Assembly (NCBI GenBank): GCA_951812925.1
Contig: OX638368.1
Location: 3,782,001-3,846,000, forward strand
Source: Calliopum simillimum
Lineage: Eukaryota > Arthropoda > Insecta > Diptera > Lauxaniidae
Length of the DNA stretch: 64,000 nt
Direction of reading: 5' to 3'
Shown: positions 22,061 to 32,600 of the stretch, piece by piece
Position numbering within the stretch: the stretch's first letter is position 1
Layout of the letters: each line of letters opens with the position of its first letter
Program-made: the position numbers and the translations under genes
The notes under the pieces: model-generated
What the model saw: only the letters and a program-made list of their open reading frames with translations
What the model was told of the DNA's origin: nothing
Databases searched by the model: none

Positions 22061-24084
22061 AAGCGTGTACATTTTATGCGAATAAGCATAAACGGTTTGT
22101 GTACCGAATTGAAGCATAGATTATATACCAAGTTTGGTGCGGATCTGTATTCATTCCAATTTGATTTTAATTTTCCAGTCAAACTTTTTATTGTGTGGGA
22201 GTTAAAGGCTTGTAAGCCATTAAGTGTTCTTCCGCTTGATCCGAAAAAGTTTTCTAAGATCTATAAACTGTACGATATTTTTTCAGTGTAGCTTAGATGA
22301 ATTTGATTCTTTTCATGATTTTATTTCCTTATCAGAAATGTGTCTTTTTTGCAGTTTTTATTTTTTGTAATTTTTTGCTGCACAACTAAATAAATTTCAA
22401 AAACTGACAGATAATCTCTTTTCTCTTGTTTATCCTTTTCCAAGCTACAGTTTTGTGTACTCTCGTATTGTGTGCTACTACAGCTGAATATTTTTCTTGA
22501 TTCTGTTATCTTTTGTGATTTTTTTTTAACTTTCTGTGTCCTTATTATTTTTTATTACACTTTTTTTCTTCCTTTTAGCGCAGCAACAAATGTAGTATGA
22601 CAATAATTTAGGTACTGTTGTTGTATGAAGTAGTTACAGCATTTAATCCTGTCGTTGCTAAGCATTTTCTCGCCTGATGCTTTTTGTTTTTCTTTTCGTC
22701 CTTTTACTGTTTTTGCACTTATGCTGTAAATGTTGCATTAATTTTATTGCTATTGCTATTGCAATGTTGCAAGTCAGCAGTGGGACAAGCAATAGTGGCA
22801 ATAATTAAATTAGGTCAGCTACAATAATATAAGGATATCATTAAGGGGGCATATGCTTACAAAAGTAATGTTTTATTAGGTCTGCTCGCTTAGTTAGAGC
22901 CTGTGTGCTTAAAAAGAAAATGTTCTTCGAATAGCAAGCTCCCCCTTAAAAGAAATAAAGCTCCTTTAAGAACTTATCTACCCATAGCAATAACAGCTTT
23001 GGTATGTTGTTGCTATGGCATTGCAACGTTTAGTTTTTTCTTTAGTTTCTTACTCCGGACAGCTTAACATTATGAAATCTTTGTTTGTGCATTTTTTCCA
23101 TTTCTTCTGCCACTTCACTCGATGATTTCACATCTGTTGTTCAAGAATAGTTTATCAATTGTAATGTAGAAATCTTAGCAACATCTTTACTCCCTTTTTC
23201 TTTGCTTTTTATTACCTTTTAATGCATTTATTGCGTGGATTTTTTCTTCTACTACTTACAAGTACACAACACTACTTAATGTTTCATTGTTTTATTTCTT
23301 GAGAATTTCTATTTTTTTTCATCTTTTTGGTATTCGAAATAGTACACATCTGTGGCCATTGTCTCCCTGACTTACGAGTGCTCCTTTTTTTATTAACTGT
23401 TTTTCCTTGGCTTTTGTTTGACGTTGTTGCGGTTCTTAAGAGATTCAACAGGAAGTAAGTGGTGTAGTAGTGGTGCACAGTTGCGTAGCTAACGATGATG
23501 GTAATGGTGGTGGGGTGGAGCAATCAGTGCTTTAAGAATGGAAGTCACTCAACAGTGTAGAGTAGCATTGCTGTATTGTAGTGCATCGTCGTCGAGTTAA
23601 GTGATTATTTATTTTGGAATGATGGCAAAATGGATTTTATTGTGGAATTTTAAATAAGAATTGGATTAAAATGTTTGAATTTGTGTGCAGCTTTAGTCAA
23701 AGTGCTATTGAATAAATTGTATTTTGTATTATTTTAAGATTAAAATCGCTTTATGTATTGTTGTGATTGAATGCTTTTGCACTTCTTTGTTTAGAATAAT
23801 ACTTACATATTCTTGAATCTTATGATTCTTCAAATTTGTATGTTTCATTATTGTTTTGAGAAATGATTCGAAAAAAACATCTGTGACTTACAACGGTTGC
23901 TTTGTAGACTCAGCTTTTTGCTTTGCATATTTTAACTGAAATTATAGGAGGTTCTGTAAACACAAAAATGTTCCTTTGTGATACATAAAAGAAAACACTC
24001 CCTGTGGGATTTTGACTCTTTAATAAATCAAAAAGAGTGTTTTCTTTGTCACTCAGATCATTGGGTTAACCCTTAGACCAGTAA
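22061..24084. other. Non-coding host-like sequence
   Basis: No gene recognised. The frame at 22076-22291 has no known domain. At 23733-23756 a stretch (TATTTTAAGATTAAAATCGC then TTT) repeats the outer end of the insertion at 19401-19643. Confidence 0.5.
23733..23756 (-). repeat. Short copy of the terminal sequence of the 19401-19643 element
   Basis: TATTTTAAGATTAAAATCGC plus TTT is identical to the start of the insertion at 19401. A retroelement that integrates by target-primed reverse transcription leaves such extremely 5'-truncated copies that retain only the 3' terminus, which here would be read on the minus strand. A chance match of this length is unlikely but not excluded in AT-rich DNA. 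Confidence 0.45.
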
Positions 24085-25441
24085 GACTGTATATGGAAGG
24101 TCGTCATTAAAACTATTATTTATTAACTAAAAACTGTCTCCGCTAAAACTAGAAAACGATTCTTTTGTATTGAAAATTCAGTTCAAAAAGTTGCAGTTTC
24201 AATGTTATCACTTGATTTGTTGGCCTTCTGTAAGACCTTTTACATATAGTCTTTCATCTTATGAGCTTAGTGGCTTAGCAAAAATATATCGAAGGATTTT
24301 GGCTTCGTATTTTTGATGAATCGCAGAGGGTATTTTCTTTATCATACCGATTATAGATAAGACCAATATAAACCGTCTACAAAAGGTCTTTATGAAAACC
24401 CAAATATTTTGTTAACTGAAAATTGTGTCTGCTTAAAATGGTAAATGTTTCTTTTCGTATTGAAAATTCACTTCAAAGAGTATCAGTTTGAACGTTGTCA
24501 CTTGACTTTTTGGTCTTCCGCAAGACCTATTTTAGATGGTTGCAAGGAACCTTTTTGCCAGCGGTTTTGCTCGGCGGTGGCCAGGGGTTCGGCTACAAAA
24601 ATATATAAAAGAAAAAACGGCCTCTTGGTTGAATTTAAAGTCATGGGTTGGAGTTTTATTAATTTACTTGACTTTCATTTCTTTATTCGGTTTCTCTCAA
24701 TATACTTGTACGTCGCTCTCCGCCACTAGCCGTGGCATAGTTGAGTGTAGTAGTGGTTAGTTGCCTCGCTCATACCTGACACAATGGTACTCTCTTGAAC
24801 GCGTACTCTCTAACTGTGAGTATTTGATATCATATCGGGCTACTACTCACTACTACTACAACAACTTTAACTCAGCAAATACCTTGTTTCCCTCTAGGTT
24901 GCCGCTTGTCTGCTACTTCTGCTTGCTGCTGCTATTGTTCACTAGTAGCCGCCTACGCAAAGACTGTCTCGATCCACTGCTGCGCATCTAAATTTATTTT
25001 CTGTGACAGAAACAGCTATTGTGCAGTGTTGCCGTTGTGTCCGGGATTTGTTCATGTATTGAGGATTTTACCCTAAACTAAATGTGGGCTTATTTTTCTT
25101 GGCTAAGTAATTATTTACGATAATAAATCCTTATTTAAATTAATAATAATAAAATAGATTACATTTTATCTATTTGATTTGATTTGTCTTAAAAAATAAT
25201 AATACATTATAGCAGGAAACTACGAAATGATTAGTTTCTTATATATAAATAAAAATATGACGCATAATAATAAGCATTTTATACAAAACGATGATTTGTA
25301 GGAGGAAAACGAGGCTCCGACAACTTTTCTCCTCACATGGTCTCGCATCTCATGAGCATGATGGCTTACCAAAAATATATCGACTGATTTCGGCTTCGTA
25401 TTTCAGATACAAAAATTAAACTGAAACCAATGATCATGCCT
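24085..25441. repeat. Diverged tandem duplication (two units of about 290-300 bp), second unit split by a solo LTR
   Basis: Unit 1 (about 24085-24382) and unit 2 (about 24383-24540 plus 25338-25441) share blocks such as 'TATTGAAAATTCA', 'TTGTCACTTGA', 'AAGACCT', 'AAAAATATATCGA' and 'GGCTTCGTATTT' in the same order. The LTR at 24541-25337 interrupts unit 2, so unit 1 serves as an empty-site control. Confidence 0.7.
24541..25337 (+). mobile_element. Solo LTR, family 1, copy 2 (797 bp), longest copy
   Basis: Starts TGCAAGGAACC and ends TTTCTCCTCACA. It is flanked by an exact 4-bp duplication, TGGT, at 24537-24540 and 25338-25341. It shares ordered blocks with copies at 5091-5676 and 28558-28952. 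No retroviral gene lies beside it. The 4-bp duplication with TG...CA ends fits a gypsy-type LTR. The insertion boundaries are independently confirmed by the uninterrupted first unit of the surrounding tandem duplication. Confidence 0.85.
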
Positions 25442-26925
25442 CTGAAAGGGTTAACCCCTAGCCATTTATAAAGAGAAAATGCTCTATATTTTCCCTCCTC
25501 ATTTTTTCAGAGCAAAAATGTTTTCAGATGCTATTATGGAGAACACATTTATGTCTAGCATGTTTGCGAAAACGCTATTTTGTTCGCTTCCTAAAAGTAT
25601 GCAAGTATTTTCTGCTGTTAATATTTTGTACAGCATTTTAGCAAAATGGAACTTTCGTTATCCTGTCGCTAGCCCCATTTGAAGTTTAGTCCGAATAATT
25701 TCTCAAAATTTGTTAAGCTAATAAATTCTCGTAATTTTCGCTAGCACCAAAAACTAAACAAAAAAAGGGGCAAACAATTGACACAATGACAACGGCAACA
25801 ACAAAAACAACTACACTAATGATAAGCCCAAAAAACTCTGTATGTAGTAGCAACATCAACAATGCAAAAATTCTTTTGTTAAACAAATTGTTGTCATTTT
25901 TCATTTTGGGTTACAACATTTTGTGTGTCAACATGAATAATTTTTGTCACTCAGTCGGTGGAAGTAGCAGCAACAACAGAAAAATTGTTGCAGCAGCAAA
26001 ATTAGGAAGGAAGCAAATTAATAACTCAACAGTAGCAGCAGCAGCAGTTACAGTAGCAAGCAATGAAAGGATGACAATGTTACAACAAAAAAAATATCAT
26101 ATATACATAGTTACTCATAGACAGACAGACACAATTGTCACCTCTACGCGTGCATCTGTATCTGTGTGTGTGTGTGTGTGTGTGTGTTACCAAACTAAAC
26201 ATAAACGAATTTGTGCACGTAGCGCAACGTCATTCGTCTTTGTTGGCTTTTTTTGTTTTATTTTTATTTTATTTTTTAATATTCTTTTTTTTTTTTTGCC
26301 AAGTTGTGAATCCTTCCTTATTTTGTCCTGTGCCATAGCTGCTGCTTTCATGTTGCATGTGATTCTCATTTTAATTTGTTGGAACCATTTTTCGACAAAT
26401 GTAGTAACAACATCAGTGACAGTAACAATAAAGTTGGCTGTTTGTCTGTAAGTGTGTGTGTGTATGTAATAAACTAACACACGACATCATCACGCTGATA
26501 AACACACATGTATACAGTGACACCCTAAAAATTATTTTCACAAACAAAAGACGCCGGCTTCTACATCCTTTTCTCAATTGATGTTGTACGGTGGGAGTTT
26601 ATCAGAATTTTGTGACAAATGTTTTAAATTTCATTTTATAGCAATTGTTGATGAAAAACGGCTGTTATTTAGATTTCAAAATACAAAAAATTATATACGT
26701 CAAGTTTTTCAGCACATCTGCCGTGTTATAAAATTAAGAAAATAAGACAAAATATTCATTTTAAATTTTATTATTAAATGCTTAATTTTATTATAGTTTG
26801 GCTATGAAAATAATATAAAAAAAATTTAAAAAAAATCACAAAGACATTTGATATTAATCATTAAATGAGTTGGCCGACGTTTTAATTGCAATGTTTGTTT
26901 ACATTTGCATAGCTGAGTTAGTAAA
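25442..26925. other. Non-coding host-like sequence with CAA/CAG and (TG)n repeats
   Basis: Contains CAA/CAG-rich DNA at 25786-26060, (TG)n at about 26163-26187 and T-rich runs at 26255-26297. A 221-codon plus-strand frame (25786-26451) crosses all of these, changes composition abruptly at each simple repeat and lacks a domain, so I treat it as non-coding. Confidence 0.5.
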
Positions 26926-27465
26926 AATATCAAAAAACCTAAGAATTGGCGCTGCTTATTTGAAATTTTGTTGGCAGATTAAATTTGCTCCAAGACATAT
27001 CATGGTAAATACAATTTTTCAACGGCAGACCTTTTGTAATGTGATATTTGAATTTAAAATCATTGCTTTATATGCATGACAGCGTACTTTTTTAAAGTTG
27101 GTTTTGTACAAGCCGATAGACGTTATATATTTCAACGAACGATCATGCTATTTATTATATTTTGTAGGCAGATACATTTTTTTTTCATGAGTGACCACGT
27201 CAAATGGAAATTTTCAATAGCAGACCGATTGAAATGGAGTATTTGTATACTTATGATCATTGCTTAGTATGGATAAAAGAGGAAAATTTCAAAGTCGGCT
27301 TAGGACAAGCTGACAGAAGTTTCATATTCATAATTGAAAAATAAGCTCTAATTATTTAAAATGTTGTTGGCAGATTAATTGTTTCTCCAAGGAAAAGCAT
27401 GTCAAAATCAATTTTTCAGCGGCAGACCTTGACAACCGCCATTTTCAAAGACGATTTTGCACTAG
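26926..27465. repeat. Three diverged tandem units of about 190 bp
   Basis: Three successive units share the blocks 'TTGTTGGCAGATTAA' (near 26965, with variants near 27165 and 27365), 'TTTTCARYRGCAGACC' (three times) and 'AAGTYGGYTT.G.ACAAGC.GA.AG'. Identity is moderate, so the duplication is old. No coding frame persists through the units. Confidence 0.6.
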
Positions 27466-28557
27466 CATGTGTGCGTTGTTTATAAATAAGTGAAAGTTGA
27501 CGTTGATCGTAGCCAGACAGATCAATGCTGTTTTGTAAATAAACAATATTATTTAGTTTTCATGCAGTCAGATTATGCTTATTCGAAAACATAGAACTTA
27601 CAAGATCAAATCTTATGCTCAATATTATGAAAGATTTCGCCTCCAATCTCACCACGAAGCTCAACGTTGAACACCTGAATACTTCCACTGTGCAGCAATG
27701 TCACACACAATTCGTAATCCAACATCCTGTTTACTTCGTTTTGCTACACACATTTCCGTACTTATTTTTAGTTTTGTTTCTTGTCGCTGCTGCACTCACT
27801 CAAATCCTTTCGTGTTCAGGCTCATGTAATTTGTTTGCTGCGACTCTTCTTTTTTTTTTAGTTGAAAGTATATTTGTTGTTGTTGCTGTTGTAGTTCATT
27901 TTAAAAGTTTTCATGTGGGCGCTATCTGTCTTGTTGCCTAACTAACTGTCTGTCCGCGTGTCTGTCTGTCTGTGTGTTCTGTTTGTGTTTGTTTCGCTTC
28001 AAGTATAAATGGACAAATAACAAAAACTTTGCCATTGCGACACAAACACACGCATACTCCTACATGCACACTTACGCAGGAAGTTGCTGTATGTCTTGTT
28101 ATCCTGGTGTTACTTCCGTTGTGCTCATCATCATCGTCATTTAAATCGCTGTGTGCTTTGTTAGCGCTGACATTGTTGCATTCAAAATGTTGTGATAGAA
28201 AAAAAAAGGACTTTGCGAGTTGCAATTTTGTTTCAAGTGGAATTTTTTATTAGGAATTCCATGCTTATGTTTGAGCAGCACAGCGCAAATGTATTAATTC
28301 GCTTAGCATAGAATGTATGAAATCATAGTTAGAAATTTTTGCTAAGGAAGAGGGGGAAAAATGCATAAAAAATCTTTGTTTTTCTTATAAAATTATTAAG
28401 TGTTAAATTTAAGCAAAACATAAATCTTCAGAAAAGCTTTAGAAAAATCGAAACAAAAGGTAATAGCTGAATTTGCATTATTTACTTTGTCACTAAGTGG
28501 TCCTGAGGATAACTTTGTTGAAGGATACGTCCAGCGAACGAAAACTCCGTAACAAGT
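27466..28557. other. Non-coding host-like sequence
   Basis: Frames on both strands overlap at 27938-28253 around CA/TG and GTCTGTCTG simple repeats. A 108-codon hydrophobic frame at 27615-27941 arises from T-rich DNA. No gene recognised. Confidence 0.45.
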
Positions 28558-28952
28558 TGTAACGAACTTTTCTGCCAGCAATTATTCTCGCCAGTGGCCA
28601 GGAGTTCGGCTACAGAAATTTATTAAAGAATAGTACGGCCTCTTGGTTAAACTCAATATCACGGGTTGGAGTTTTGTTAATTTACTTCATTTTTATTTCT
28701 GTATGCTGTTTCACTTAACAAACTTATAATAACCACTCTCTTCTCCTGTGCGTCGCTCTCTCCGCCGCCAGTCAAGGCCTAGTTGATCTACGTTACTACG
28801 ACGCACTACTACTAGTACAACTACTTATGAAATACCTTGCTGCTTACCGCTTTGTCTGCTACTTCTGCTTACTGCTGCTGTTGTTCACTGGTCGCCAGCC
28901 ACGCAAAGACTGTCTCGATGCCCTGGCGGCTCCGCCAACTTTCCTCCTCACA
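28558..28952 (+). mobile_element. Solo LTR, family 1, copy 3, internally deleted (395 bp)
   Basis: Starts TGTAACGAACTTTTCTGCC and ends TTTCCTCCTCACA, like copies 1 and 2. It lacks the AT-rich stretch of about 200-350 bp that the others have between 'GACTGTC' and the 3' end. The flanks AAGT (28554-28557) and AATT (28953-28956) match at three of four positions, a possible decayed 4-bp duplication. Confidence 0.7.
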
Positions 28953-29840
28953 AATTGTTTCTCTGACCAAATTTGTGGTTGATTTTATGTAACGAAAAAT
29001 GCTGTGTATTAATTTGTCATGCTCTGTTTAAATTTGTCAATCAGAAATTTGTCAAAAAGTAAAAAACTAATGACACTCAGTGTACTTACTATAACGTCAA
29101 CTGTGTATGGTAACAAGTGACAGTCGAAACTATCGCTCGCATCCTTTTCCTTTTCTATTTCTTTTTGTTACTACACCAATAAAATTCGTAATTTAAGCGC
29201 GTCTCCGTTTTCTCTATCACTTGTTTGCTCCCTCTTGCTTGCAAGTTGCAACAGCAGTTTATCTTCATCATCCAGTGAGAACATGCAACGCTTCAATGTC
29301 ATGCCACAAAATGATGGTTGCACAGCAGCAGCAGCAACATTGTGTTGCATTTCTTGTGGTAAACCGTCATCACACTCTAAAATCAAACACCCAGTATTTT
29401 CTTTCTTCTTTGTTGTAACAATCATTTTTTTCTCGTTTGTATTTGGTATACCGCATCATCAGCAACAGCAACACCAGCAGCATCATCAGTGCTGTTGTCT
29501 TATAATGCAAAAACAACACCAACACATTTGCACAATTTTGTTCCTCGTATCTGCATCTACTTTGTTTAGTTGTGATGTGATCCTGATCCCTACTTGCTGC
29601 TGCTGCCTCAACTGCGGCATTTGCTTGATTTCGAATGATGCAGCAGCAGGAGCTTCAGCATCAGCACGCATCCATCTTCGTCATTTCAATGTCGCTTAGC
29701 GTAACAACGAATTTTATTTTATATCTCGAGTTGCTGTTTCCTTGCGAGTTTTTTATTTTCTACTTTTCAAATATTATTTTTAAAACTTTTTTATGAAATT
29801 GTGAAGTTTTTAATTTAAATTTTTTTAAATACAAACTATT
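28953..29840. other. Non-coding host-like sequence with CAG/CAA repeats
   Basis: CAG/CAA-rich stretches at about 29318-29340, 29458-29490 and 29636-29665. A 154-codon frame (29235-29699) and overlapping frames on both strands translate these repeats; none has a domain. If the splice signal at 29875 is real, this is intronic. Confidence 0.45.
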
Positions 29841-29844
29841 TTTT

Positions 29845-29881
29845 ACTAATTTTAGTATTTTTTTTTTCTTTTCAGGTAAGC
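29845..29881 (+). promoter_or_regulatory. Candidate recursive splice site (ratchet point), AG|GT at 29875/29876
   Basis: The order is branch-point-like ACTAAT (29845-29850), a run of 13 T with one C-TT interruption (29857-29872), then CAG joined directly to GTAAGC (29873-29881). A strong 3' splice site fused to a strong 5' splice site with no exon between is the recursive splice site structure known from very long fly introns. Branch point to AG distance is about 25 nt, as usual. The donor has C instead of T at +6. Confidence 0.6.
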
Positions 29882-30230
29882 GTCAATACTAAGGATATTT
29901 TTAAACTTTCAAATTGATTGTGATTTAAAAAAAAATTGTATGTTCTTATGCCGGAATGGAAGTTAAAAAGTATCCAAAGAAGTAAGTTAGTTGTATCGAC
30001 GAGTTAGATTCTATATAAAATAAAAAAGCTTTGGAGAAAAGAGAATGATAAAAATCAGAAAGTGGGGAAAAGTATCAAAACAGACCGAACTTTATCGAAA
30101 ACTCTTCTACATCCAAATAAAAGTATTCAAAAGAAACAACTTTTATCAATTAAAAGAGTTGTCTGTCATAAATTTTCTCAAATTAACTTAACATAAATCT
30201 AAAAAACGTATATTAAAGGAAAATAATTAT
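29882..30230. other. Non-coding AT-rich sequence
   Basis: Lies between the candidate recursive splice site and copy B of the unclassified element. Nothing further recognised. Confidence 0.5.
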
Positions 30231-31300
30231 GAATAGTGTCGACTGCGGGTATGGGTCGGGTGTGGGCACCCCCCAGTAACTTTTGACAGAAAACAAATAC
30301 AATGACAAATGTTAAGCGCGTGATATGGCAGCACAACGCATATACCGGAGCAAACAGACGCATTTGCTTTGTGCTGAGCAAAAAACAATTTTTGAATGAA
30401 CGAAAGTCAATACAAAAGTTTTTTTCAACCATTTTTCAATTGCAGTAAATCAAAGCTAATCAATCGAAAAGCTGAATGCAATCTATATTTATGTAGTAAA
30501 TTTAATATATTTTGTGATTCAAAACCGAATTCAAACAAAATGTTCACACAACAGAATTTGCTCATTGCTTTTCAAAGTCGGTTGTGGACACTTAAATGGG
30601 TTGGTTGTGGGCACCCACTTTTTTTTATTTCAAGCATGTATTTTACAGAAATATCGTCGTGGATGCTAATATTTTTTAAGTGCAAAGGTAAGAACCAATA
30701 GGCCCTTTAAAGATATCGGAGAAAAAAGTTCTTCTTATTAAGTGTGGGTGTTAAGGGGCATATCACTTTGCAAAAAATCTCGATATTGAGTTACCAGATA
30801 AGTGGACCGGGGAGCAAATTTCGGATATGGATTGGTACAAAAAATTCATGCTTGGCCAAAGAGCAATGTCAAGAAGGGCTAGAAATTACGTCACTTAGCT
30901 GGCTTAGTCTGTAAAACAATTGATCTGGCATTGACGCCGAAGACAATCAGGACTTCTTTCAACAGGCATGATGTCATTCGATCCAGACTTTTTCAGCGAC
31001 GCTGATTCTATTAAATTTGTGTGAGTCAATGTTTCCAAAGTAAATTAATTTTGCTTTCTTCTCCATTTGATTGCGTCTAATTTAATTTTTTCTCATTTTT
31101 AGCCGATTTTCTTAGGGTGCCCACAACCTCAAAAATGATCACTTCACTATTTTTTGATATAATTATTGCAACTGACGAAATCAATTTACTTTCTTCACGA
31201 TCTCTAGCTTTCCAATGATACTTATGTATATATCAGCAAAATATGCATTTGGTCAAATGTTATAAGTCGAAAACAAAAAAACACACCCGATTTTTCTATG
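30231..31300 (-). mobile_element. Unclassified inverted-repeat element, copy B (about 1.07 kb, longer copy)
   Basis: The left end AATAGTGTCGACTGCGGG matches the right end of copy A in inverted form, and the right end ACACACCCGA matches copy A's left end. The interior shares AACTTTTGACAGAAAACAAA, TTGACTCACACAAAT and related blocks with copy A. It holds the extra middle section (about 30750-31030) missing in A. GGGTGTGGGCACC-type motifs recur near both ends. Confidence 0.6.
30780..31030 (+). pseudogene. Possible decayed pogo/Tigger-like transposase remnant inside copy B
   Basis: One frame reads DKWTGEQISDMDWYKKFM then stops after NYVT; another continues with TSFNRHDV and a third with DPDFFSDADS. 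In CENP-B-like DNA-binding domains of pogo/Tigger transposases the order is a DW..F motif, then S.R.PE.TSLARA, then FN...V..FF. The scattered matches in that order suggest a frameshifted remnant, but the evidence is only motif spacing and I could not compare it with a database. Confidence 0.3.
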
Positions 31301-31463
31301 TAACACACGCACTGCCCTTTATATATTTTAGCCTTTAAACGGATTGCTCTTGAAAAGTATTTTTTTCTCAGCTCAATTAAAAAAATTGGTATGACTGAAT
31401 TGAAGAAATTTTAACGAGGAGTCCAAAAAAGAATTATAAAAGGGTATGTTAATAGGATCTTTT

Positions 31464-32259
31464 TATACCCTACACCCAGGGTATATTCACTTTGTGCTTC
31501 CATTTGTAACGCTGAGAAGGAGGTGTGGCAGATATAAAAAAGGATATATATTCTTGATCAGCGTCACCTCCTGAGTCGATATAGCCATGTCCGTCTGTCT
31601 GGCTGGCTGGGTGGCTGGCTGCCTGGATGGCTATGTGTGGAAATACATTTTTTTGGGAAATTAAACTAGATAATTCAATGAAATTTGGTGCACAGCCTCC
31701 GTTGTTAAAGTAAGCTTGGGGGATTGAAAATGAGTGAAATCGGTCAACGGATACGCCTACCGCCCATACAAAAAATATATTCAAAATGCAACTTTTGAAG
31801 TATTTTTCACGATAATGCATACAAAATACACATTAATACTACGAATTGTAAGCGCAAGCTCTGAACAAAAACTGGGCGAATTCAGACAAGAGGGCGTGGC
31901 ACCTCTCATATAAGCAAAAGCTTCAAAACGCTATACTGAAAACGTTTTTTGAGATAATCGAACTAAATTTTACTCAGGCACTAAGAATTATAAACACAAG
32001 CTTTAAGCAAAAACTGGATCAAATCGGACAAGAGGGCGTGGCACCTCTCATAAAAGCAAAAGGTTCAAAAACAACATTTTTTGAGATAATCCAACCAAAT
32101 TTCACTCAAATATTAAGAACTACAAATTCAAACTCTGAGAAAAATTTGGGTGAATTCGGACAAGAGGGCGTGGCACCTACCATATGAGCAAAATTTTCAA
32201 AATACAGCTGTGTATGGTATTTAATGTTTGGCCAGGCCAAAGGTAACACCCTTACTAGT
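31464..32259 (+). mobile_element. DINE-1/INE-1-like (Helentron-type) element, copy 1
   Basis: Begins near a small inverted repeat (TATACCC...GGGTATA, 31464-31483), followed by the fly landmark 'GATATATATTCTTGATCAGC', 'GTCGATATAGCCATGTCCGT' and a CTGG/CTGT run. An internal array has three units of about 135 bp, each with AGAGGGCGTGGCACCT (31890, 32031, 32164). The 3' end has a hairpin, TTTGGCCAGGCCAAA, and terminates CTAGT followed by T, as in Helitron-like elements. No Rep/helicase, so non-autonomous. Further copies: 38503-39333 (minus) and 44556-45160 (plus). Confidence 0.75.
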
Positions 32260-32600
32260 TCTTACTAAAATGGGCGCCAAGGTCAAAAATTAGTAAAAAA
32301 AATGTAAAATATATACTTTGAAGTGACAAAACTTTGCAAAATCCATTTAAGCCCTATGAACCAAATACAACTTTAGAAAGCTCATACAATTAGTAAGAAT
32401 TTTTTTATAGAAATGTTTTTTCTAAAACGTTAAAGTGACCCAATAATTTATTTTTTTTTTGAAAAACTAGTCAGAAAAACAGTTCTAACCTTATAACTCC
32501 TCAGGGGTACATTTAGGACAGCTGCAGTTTATTGTTGGTTTTGGCCTTCTCTATCACTTCCCAAAAGCTTTGTTACCTTATGCGATACACCCTATATAAA
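32260..32600. repeat. Dispersed repeat paired with 6040-6330
   Basis: Shares with the earlier copy 'CTCCTCAGGGGT', 'CATTTA' and a similar order of 'GCCAAGG/GCCAAAG', poly-A rich and 'AGCTTTGTTACCTT/AGCTTAGTAACCTT' blocks. Strongly diverged; class unknown. Confidence 0.45.

Noticed and set aside
25786..26451. 221-codon plus-strand frame, the longest complete one in the window
   Set aside because: It runs through CAA/CAG, (TG)n and T-run simple repeats with abrupt composition changes, overlaps other frames, and has no domain.
27615..27941. 108-codon hydrophobic plus-strand frame
   Set aside because: Hydrophobicity comes from T-rich and TTG-rich DNA; no start context, domain or splice signals support it.
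29235..29699. 154-codon plus-strand frame with His/Gln/Cys runs
   Set aside because: CAG/CAA repeat translation with frames on the opposite strand of similar length.
30685..30697. Splice-donor-like AAGGTAAGAA in copy B of the unclassified element
   Set aside because: No acceptor tract precedes it and no frame leads into it; it may be a relic of the element's own gene but cannot be supported.
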